The position numbers were made by a program, and so were the translations under genes. A DNA stretch of 10,000 nucleotides from Candidatus Hydrogenedens sp. (GTDB taxonomy: Bacteria; Hydrogenedentota; Hydrogenedentia; Hydrogenedentales; Hydrogenedentaceae): the NCBI GenBank assembly GCA_020216745.1, contig JAIWNQ010000233.1, forward strand, positions 1-10,000, read 5' to 3'. This document shows, piece by piece, positions 4,814-10,000 of the stretch. A model generated the notes under the pieces. The model searched no databases. It saw only the letters and a program-made list of their open reading frames with translations, and was not told where the DNA came from. Within the stretch, counting starts at the first letter, position 1. Each line of letters opens with the position of its first letter.

Positions 4814-5284
4814 ATGAATTCAGAAGTAAAGAAAATAGAGGATAAGATTAAGTCGTTTTTACAGGAAAACCGTACTGGAAACATAACAAAGACAACACTC
4901 CGCAGGAAATTGAGCCGACAGGGTTTTAAATCTTCGGATATTGAGGATGCATTAAATCGGGTATGGAAAAAGCAGGAAGTATCAAAGAGGTCGTTAAGGT
5001 CGAAATTTCCTAAGCTTTCCCATACCAGTTTTTACATCCCTGAACAGGACCGATTAAAGTTATCTGATGAAGCCTATACCGCCCTTCAACGGTTACATTA
5101 TTTTCAGATGATAACACCTATCGACCGCATATTATTGCTTGAGTGGTTAGAACAATCTCGTGGTAAAGTAAATTTGGAAGTATTGATTAATGTGATTCAA
5201 ATAGCGTTAGGTCCACGATATACATACGAAGAGATGAAAATGATTATCGGTGTGGCACTTGGTGATGAAACTGTTTTTGTTTGA
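4814..5284 (+). CDS. Smg/DUF494-like protein
   Basis: A 156-residue soluble protein. The C-terminal half (about 73-132) carries the DUF494/Smg pattern: FYIPEQDRLKLSDEAYTALQRL, a MITPIDRILLLEWL segment and VNLEVLINVIQIALG, matching the family layout of an L-x-x-E/D-A helix, a hydrophobic turn and a final helix. The N-terminal half (1-70) is basic and contains a helix pair, TTLRRKLSRQGFKSSDIEDALNRVW, like the 'L-x-x-x-G-F-x-x-x-x-I-x-x-A-L' element of Smg. Smg's biochemical role is unknown. In gamma-proteobacteria smg lies between dprA (smf) and topA, and here too topA is the next gene on the same strand, which supports the call. The ATG at 4814 follows AAGGAA (4805-4810) with tight spacing. 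Assignment rests on pattern and synteny rather than an alignment. Confidence 0.68.
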   Translation: MNSEVKKIEDKIKSFLQENRTGNITKTTLRRKLSRQGFKSSDIEDALNRVWKKQEVSKRSLRSKFPKLSHTSFYIPEQDRLKLSDEAYTALQRLHYFQMITPIDRILLLEWLEQSRGKVNLEVLINVIQIALGPRYTYEEMKMIIGVALGDETVFV

Positions 5285-5299
5285 ACTGGGAATGCAACA

Positions 5300-5317
5300 G
5301 GACACTATGTAGTGTCT
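5300..5317. repeat. Near-perfect palindrome between the Smg-like gene and topA
   Basis: GACACTA (5301-5307) and TAGTGTC (5310-5316) are perfect inverted arms with a two-base centre; a further G-U pair is possible outside. It begins 16 bases after the Smg-like stop codon. With such a small centre it looks more like a dimeric repressor operator than a terminator loop, and no T-run follows. The regulator is unknown. Confidence 0.4.
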
Positions 5318-5408
5318 CGGCTTATAGATTAATTTCGCAGAGTGTGCAGGTAATAAATGTGTTAGTAAATTTGTTTAATAGATATGTTTTTTGTAAAAAA
5401 GGTCTTAA

Positions 5409-5439
5409 ATGACACAAAAAAGGTAAATTATGGTATATT
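5409..5439 (+). promoter_or_regulatory. topA: Candidate promoter for topA
   Basis: An extended -10, TGG-TATATT (5431-5439), lies 28 bases before the topA ATG, with ATGACA (5409-5414, 5/6 to TTGACA) upstream. The 19-base spacer is longer than ideal but tolerable with an extended -10. It would serve topA and the recombinase gene. Confidence 0.4.
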
Positions 5440-5466
5440 TAGAAAGGAAAAACGGAGCCAAGAAGT

Positions 5467-7878
5467 ATGAGTAAATATTTAGTAGTTGTGGAATCCCCAG
5501 CAAAAGCCAGAACGATAAATAAATATTTAGGTAAGGATTACCATGTTGTGTCCAGTTTTGGGCATATACGTGACCTACCTCAGGAGCGGTTAGGAGTTAA
5601 TATTAAAGACAATTTTGTTCCTGAATATACAATTTTGCCGAAGTCAAAGAAGATAGTAAGTCAACTTAAAAAGGAAGCGGAGAAATCGGAAAAAATTATT
5701 ATAGCCTCTGACCCTGACCGTGAGGGAGAAGCCATTGGCTGGCATATTTCTGAGGTGCTTCGTCCAGTAAAGAAACCTGTGGAACGAATTACATTTAATG
5801 CAATCACAGAAAAGGCGATTAAAGAAGCAGTGAGTCATCCACGTAGCATCGATATGAACCTTGTCTATGCCCAACAGGCGAGGCGAATTTTAGACCGTCT
5901 GGTTGGTTATAAATTGAGCCCATTGGTGCAGTGGTCTGTGCGTAAGGGGTTAAGTGCAGGTCGTGTCCAATCCGTAGCGGTGCGATTGGTTTGTGAACGT
6001 GAGGAGGAAATACGCAATTTTGTTGTAAAGGAATACTGGACTATTGAAGGCACATTTGTAAAGGGTGAAAACGAAACATTTACAGCAAAATTAATTAAAG
6101 TAGACGACAAAGAACCAGAGTTAAATAATGAGCAGGAAACCGAAACTGTCCTTTCGCATGTAAGAGAAGTAGGCACATTCCGAGTTGATAACATTGAGGA
6201 GAAGGAGGTGCGAAAAAATCCCTTGCCTCCATTTATTACCAGTACACTTCAGCAGGAAGCATCACGGAAACTTCGATTTGCCCCAGAATATACGATGCGA
6301 CTTGCACAGGATTTGTATGAAGGGGTTGAGTTAGGCGAAGAAGGTGCGATTGGATTAATTACATATATGAGGACAGATTCATTACGAATAGAATCGGAAG
6401 CCATTGCCGAAGTCCGTGCGGTAATTGAACAAAAATATGGTGTAGATTATCTGCCCGAGAAGCCTAATTATTATCGTTCCAAGAAAGGGGCTCAGGATGC
6501 ACATGAAGCCATCCGTCCTACGTCTGCATTTAGGTTGCCAGAACAGGTAAAGCCTTACTTATCGGAAGACCAGTATAAACTTTATAACTTAATTTGGCAA
6601 AGGTTCCTTGCTTCTCAAATGCCACCCGCTATTTATAAACAAAGAACTGTAGAAATTGATGGGGCTGATAAAAAATATATCTTTCGTGCAACAGACACGA
6701 CGCCTATTTTTTCTGGTTTTACCACAGTTTACGATGAGGAACGAGATGATACGAATGGTGATGAGGATAATGGGAAACAGCAGTTACCACTGTTAGCGGT
6801 TAACGATAGTTTACAGGGTAAGGATTTTAATGGTATACAACATTTTACGAAACCACCAGCACGATACACTGAAGCCAGCCTTATCCGTGCTTTGGAAGAG
6901 AAAGGGATTGGCAGACCGAGCACGTATGCCCCGACATTGAAAACCATTCGCGACCGTGGCTATGTGGTGCGGGAAAAGGGCAGACTTAAACCTACTCCGT
7001 TAGGAGAAGAGGTAAACCGACTGCTGGTGCAGTTATTCCCTGACATCCTTGATTACGGTTTTACAGCGAAAATGGAGGAAGAATTAGATGAGATTGAAGA
7101 GGGCCAACTTGAATGGCACCAATTGCTTGAACAATTTTATAAAGCGTTTCAAAGTGATTTAACAGAAGCACAAAAGAATATTGTCCGCGAAATTTTCGGT
7201 AAAGACATCCTTTGTGAAAAATGTGGAACTGTACTTGAAGTTCGTGAAGGCAGGTATGGTTTTTTTCTTGCATGCCCTAATTACCCAGAATGTAAATTCA
7301 TAAAGTCATTACCAAAAGTACTAACACGGAAGACAGACAGAGATTGTCCTGTGTGTGGAAAGCCGTTATCTCTGCGGTACAACAAGTCGGGCTCGATTTT
7401 ATTATGCACGGGTTATCCAGACTGCAGGGCGATGTTTACGTTTAATGAGCAAGGAGAACTTGTTCAGATCGTATCTCAGGAGCCTGTTAAAACCGATGAA
7501 ACGTGCCCAAAATGTGGAGCAAATCTGGTTATCCGTAAATCTTCAAAAAACAATGAAGAATTCTATGGCTGTGAGAATTATCCTAAGTGCCGTTTTACAA
7601 AACCGATGGATTTGGATATACCGTGTCCGCGAAAAGGCTGTGATGGAAAATTACAATATCGGATGAGCCGACGTGGTAGATTTTTAGGTTGTTCTAAATA
7701 TCCTGATTGTAATGTAATTCTTAATGGTGATATTCAAAAACATACCCCATGCCCGAAGTGTAATTATCCATGGACTCTTTTGCAAAAGAAGAGAGGTGGC
7801 AAGAAATTACAGGTATGCCCTAACCCTGATTGTAAACATCAGGTAGAGGTTGAAGAAGACGATATTAATGAAATTTAG
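5467..7878 (+). CDS. topA: DNA topoisomerase I (type IA) with five zinc ribbons
   Basis: An 803-residue topoisomerase I, which relaxes negative supercoils by cutting one strand and passing the other through the break. The Toprim domain at the N-terminus has VVESPAKA with E9 and SDPDREGE with D82, D84 and E88, the Mg-binding acids. The catalytic tyrosine is Y300 in GLITYMRTDS, with R302. SAGRVQSVAVRLV (163-175) and GIGRPSTYAPTL (480-491) are further core motifs. A short acidic insert lies at 422-435. The C-terminus carries five four-cysteine ribbons: C583/586/603/609, C627/630/647/653, C680/683/702/708, C720/725/742/748 and C762/765/784/789. Many family members have fewer. The protein ends in an acidic tail. 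The ATG at 5467 has GGAG (5454-5457) nine bases upstream. The recombinase gene starts 31 bases after the stop, so the two are probably co-transcribed. Confidence 0.98.
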   Translation: MSKYLVVVESPAKARTINKYLGKDYHVVSSFGHIRDLPQERLGVNIKDNFVPEYTILPKSKKIVSQLKKEAEKSEKIIIASDPDREGEAIGWHISEVLRPVKKPVERITFNAITEKAIKEAVSHPRSIDMNLVYAQQARRILDRLVGYKLSPLVQWSVRKGLSAGRVQSVAVRLVCEREEEIRNFVVKEYWTIEGTFVKGENETFTAKLIKVDDKEPELNNEQETETVLSHVREVGTFRVDNIEEKEVRKNPLPPFITSTLQQEASRKLRFAPEYTMRLAQDLYEGVELGEEGAIGLITYMRTDSLRIESEAIAEVRAVIEQKYGVDYLPEKPNYYRSKKGAQDAHEAIRPTSAFRLPEQVKPYLSEDQYKLYNLIWQRFLASQMPPAIYKQRTVEIDGADKKYIFRATDTTPIFSGFTTVYDEERDDTNGDEDNGKQQLPLLAVNDSLQGKDFNGIQHFTKPPARYTEASLIRALEEKGIGRPSTYAPTLKTIRDRGYVVREKGRLKPTPLGEEVNRLLVQLFPDILDYGFTAKMEEELDEIEEGQLEWHQLLEQFYKAFQSDLTEAQKNIVREIFGKDILCEKCGTVLEVREGRYGFFLACPNYPECKFIKSLPKVLTRKTDRDCPVCGKPLSLRYNKSGSILLCTGYPDCRAMFTFNEQGELVQIVSQEPVKTDETCPKCGANLVIRKSSKNNEEFYGCENYPKCRFTKPMDLDIPCPRKGCDGKLQYRMSRRGRFLGCSKYPDCNVILNGDIQKHTPCPKCNYPWTLLQKKRGGKKLQVCPNPDCKHQVEVEEDDINEI

Positions 7879-7909
7879 TTTTGTTGGGATTTAAATTGTA
7901 TTATAAGGT

Positions 7910-8851
7910 ATGATTGACTCATCACTTGAAATCTTCTTTGAACATCTCCGAGTAGAAAGGGGTTTATCCGAGCATACGATACGGGCATACGAATGTGACC
8001 TTGAACACTTTTGTGATTTTATATTAAACCGATATCAGGCATTTACCTTGGAAGCGGAAGAAACTCGGAAACAACGTATTGTGGCAAGCCTTGACCTGCT
8101 TAAAGATGTAACAAAAAATGATATTCGTAGTTTTTTAGCACACGTTCAGAGTTCTGGCAGTTCAACGAAAACAGCATCACGGAAATTATCTGCATTAAAA
8201 ACGGTTTATCGTTTTTTCATTCGACAGGGACTACTTCAGAAAAATCCAGTGTTAAGTTTAAGGACACCGAAACAGCGAAGAGACCTACCAGCGGTACTTA
8301 CAGTTGAAGAAGTGATGAGATTGCTTGAGGCAGTGGATGGGGACGACCCAATTTCTATTCGTGACCGTGCATTATTAGAGGTTTTATACTCGACAGGAAT
8401 GCGAGCCAAAGAGTCTGCAATGTTAACCTTGTCTTCTATTGATTTTCAAAGTGGGTTGATTCGTGTGTTGGGGAAACGTCGTAAAGAACGACTCGTTCCG
8501 TTAGGTTCTTATGCTATCCAGTTCCTGACAAAATATTTATTTATCCGTAAAGAGTTAGGTAACCCGACACATAATATCGTTTTTGTTAACGCCAGAGGTG
8601 GACCCCTGACAACACGCAGTATCCAACGGATTGTTGAGAAGTATTCGAGACAGGCACTGCCGTGGCGAGATGATGTTTCACCTCATACATTACGGCATAG
8701 TTTTGCGACACACATGTTAAACGGAGGAGCAGACCTACGAGTTGTGCAGGAAATATTGGGTCATGAGCAATTGTCGACTACACAAATCTATACCCATGTT
8801 AGCATTGAACATCTCCGCGAAGTCTATCAAAGAGCACATCCACACGCGTAG
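7910..8851 (+). CDS. xerC: Tyrosine recombinase, XerC/XerD type
   Basis: A 313-residue site-specific recombinase. The core-binding SAM-like domain lies at about 1-110 (FFEHLRVERGLSEHTIRAYECDL) and the catalytic domain at about 125-305. The active-site residues are all present: R165 in GMRAKE, K189 in the beta-hairpin GKRRKERLVPLG, H259 and R262 in HTLRHSFATHML, H285 in LGHEQLSTTQIYTH, and the nucleophile Y294. Xer proteins resolve chromosome dimers at dif with FtsK. The protein is slightly longer than typical (about 295-300), with an extra charged stretch near 44-64. XerC rather than XerD is favoured by location just after topA, as in Firmicutes, but the sequence does not settle it. The ATG at 7910 has only AAGG one base away, too close to work well, so translation may be coupled to topA, which ends 31 bases upstream. 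No in-frame ATG occurs for over 130 codons, and the N-terminus fits the family. Confidence 0.95.
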   Translation: MIDSSLEIFFEHLRVERGLSEHTIRAYECDLEHFCDFILNRYQAFTLEAEETRKQRIVASLDLLKDVTKNDIRSFLAHVQSSGSSTKTASRKLSALKTVYRFFIRQGLLQKNPVLSLRTPKQRRDLPAVLTVEEVMRLLEAVDGDDPISIRDRALLEVLYSTGMRAKESAMLTLSSIDFQSGLIRVLGKRRKERLVPLGSYAIQFLTKYLFIRKELGNPTHNIVFVNARGGPLTTRSIQRIVEKYSRQALPWRDDVSPHTLRHSFATHMLNGGADLRVVQEILGHEQLSTTQIYTHVSIEHLREVYQRAHPHA

Positions 8852-8914
8852 GAAATGTATTACCTTCTTATTTTATGGTTTTAACTATTTAGGTATGCAA
8901 TATTTGTTTCGCTA

Positions 8915-10000
8915 TCACTTAGTATTCCGCCAATGAGAAGGATAAAAAGAAATGAGAATCATGCCAAGCAGTCCGAATAGTCCAGCGAAAGGTCCGACCA
9001 ACAAGACGCCTGTGTACTGCTGTATCGAATTTCCCCAATAACTCATGGATTGCGAAGCAAGCCAGATAGACCCAGCCATGGATGCTTTCCAAATGAACGC
9101 ACTAAGTCCATTATACACAGCCTCACGTCGTTCCCCTGAAAATTGCTCATCGTAATCGATGATATCGCCTAACATAGGTATCATCATTACATAAATAATT
9201 GCCTGACCTATTCCACAATACCCGAACAATACCATACCTAAGATTGTCCGTACTGTAAAGTCAACATTTAGTTTGCCGATGAGATATAAAAATGGCATTC
9301 CTGACGCGATTATTCCTAATGCGATAAACATAAGCCATTTCATGTGCATATATTTTGCTGCTATTGGTATGACTGCGTATGATACGATAGCCACAAGAAT
9401 GAATGGTATCAGCAGGAATGTGATTGTGCTTTCATCACCGTCCAAACCCAGTTCCGCCCAATAGGGTAGTACACGTTGAACCGCCAGAAATCCGATAGTA
9501 AACAAGAAAAATGACCATGCGTAAATCATGAATGGTTTGTTCCGTAAAGCATCTTTCAATCCTTGTCCCCAAGGTAATGGTTCACTTTGCACCGCTGTGG
9601 AGTCATATCGTTCCCGTATACATATTACAGGCAACATGAACAAGATAAATGATATGATGGCGAATACTGTAGCAACCCGCCGATACCCAGTGGGAGAATA
9701 ACTTTCGCTAATCCAATGTGTATTTTTTATGATACTTCCTGCAATAGAATTTTGGATTTCTGCAATTGCAAGATTATTGGCTAATGCTTTAGAGATAATG
9801 ATAGTGCAAGTATTTTCAATACCAGTATCGGAACACAAAACATTTTTTTGAACACATAGTTTGAGTACTTCCGCTTTTATTGTTTCATAGTCTAACTCGG
9901 AAATAGGTTTTTCATCCGTGATGATTAAACTCTCCCCTTGAAGTGATATGTCTTTGTTTTGTAATGAAGGGGTTTTCAGGTCTGCTGATTTTATAGGTTC
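8915..10000 (-). CDS. MFS transporter, GPH/MelB-like, C-terminal part
   Basis: The frame is open from the right edge to a TGA at 8917-8915, so the gene starts outside the window; about 361 codons are seen. The visible half has seven hydrophobic segments that fit helices 6-12 of a 12-helix carrier, from about 9676 down to 8945. Between the last two is the GPH-family (MFS_2) signature: a GQAIIYVMMIPMLGDIIDYDE stretch followed by GERREAVYNGLSAFIWK, close to the MelB pattern with D-Y-D and R-R-E. Such carriers move sugars or glycosides with Na+ or H+ across the inner membrane; the substrate is not readable. The central cytoplasmic loop includes EPLPWGQGLKDALRNKPF. Upstream of helix 6 is a hydrophilic segment of at least 100 residues, unusually long for the loop between helices 5 and 6. 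A TTG at 9838 is in frame but falls inside this loop and is not a plausible start. Confidence 0.88.
   Translation of the reverse strand, partial: EPIKSADLKTPSLQNKDISLQGESLIITDEKPISELDYETIKAEVLKLCVQKNVLCSDTGIENTCTIIISKALANNLAIAEIQNSIAGSIIKNTHWISESYSPTGYRRVATVFAIISFILFMLPVICIRERYDSTAVQSEPLPWGQGLKDALRNKPFMIYAWSFFLFTIGFLAVQRVLPYWAELGLDGDESTITFLLIPFILVAIVSYAVIPIAAKYMHMKWLMFIALGIIASGMPFLYLIGKLNVDFTVRTILGMVLFGYCGIGQAIIYVMMIPMLGDIIDYDEQFSGERREAVYNGLSAFIWKASMAGSIWLASQSMSYWGNSIQQYTGVLLVGPFAGLFGLLGMILISFYPSHWRNTK

Noticed and set aside
7910..8851. Recombinase as an integrase marking a mobile element
   Set aside because: It has Xer-type length and motifs, follows topA as in other genomes, and there is no tRNA, direct repeat or phage gene nearby.
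8852..8914. Bidirectional terminator between the recombinase and MFS genes
   Set aside because: The convergent gap is T-rich, but I could find no stem of useful length in it.
9273..9464. 63-codon plus-strand frame opposite the MFS gene
   Set aside because: It is antisense to a conserved membrane transporter and has no start context or family signal.

Overview
The window is AT-rich bacterial chromosome with densely packed genes on both strands, short leaders and good Shine-Dalgarno sequences. A sigma-54 type promoter, a Smg/DUF494-like gene next to topA, a topoisomerase I with five zinc ribbons, and a glycoside/cation-type MFS carrier with a long extracytoplasmic loop all suggest a Gram-negative-type bacterium. 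An uncultured lineage near Hydrogenedentota or the PVC group would fit, but that placement is a guess from gene content. I see no insertion sequence, prophage, CRISPR array, tRNA or rRNA.

Region 1 (1-1041): an excellent sigma-70-like promoter drives a small protein made of eight 10-residue glycine-rich repeats. An unrecognised four-helix membrane protein follows. Region 2 (1115-2232): a HAD-IIB phosphatase-like hydrolase and a convergent DUF486 (DMT-like) small membrane protein, whose stop codons interlock.

Region 3 (2233-4071) is the most interesting part. Three divergent small heat-shock proteins (Hsp20) form one operon. Upstream lies a near-consensus -24/-12 (sigma-54) element with exact GG-N10-GC spacing, and upstream of that are repeated TGAAACrGGT boxes where an enhancer-binding activator could sit. 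The leader of the first gene can fold so that its whole Shine-Dalgarno sequence is paired, like an RNA thermometer. A 13-bp hairpin separates the second and third genes, and a strong intrinsic terminator closes the operon. The sequence therefore suggests control of an sHSP chaperone set by an activator-dependent promoter plus a temperature-sensitive leader.

Region 4 (4099-8851): an unrecognised membrane protein, a Smg/DUF494-like protein, topA (DNA topoisomerase I) and a XerC-type tyrosine recombinase. This resembles the smg-topA and topA-xerC neighbourhoods known in other bacteria; dprA, often found upstream, is not in the window. Region 5 (8915-10000, minus strand): the C-terminal part of a GPH/MelB-type MFS transporter that runs off the right edge.
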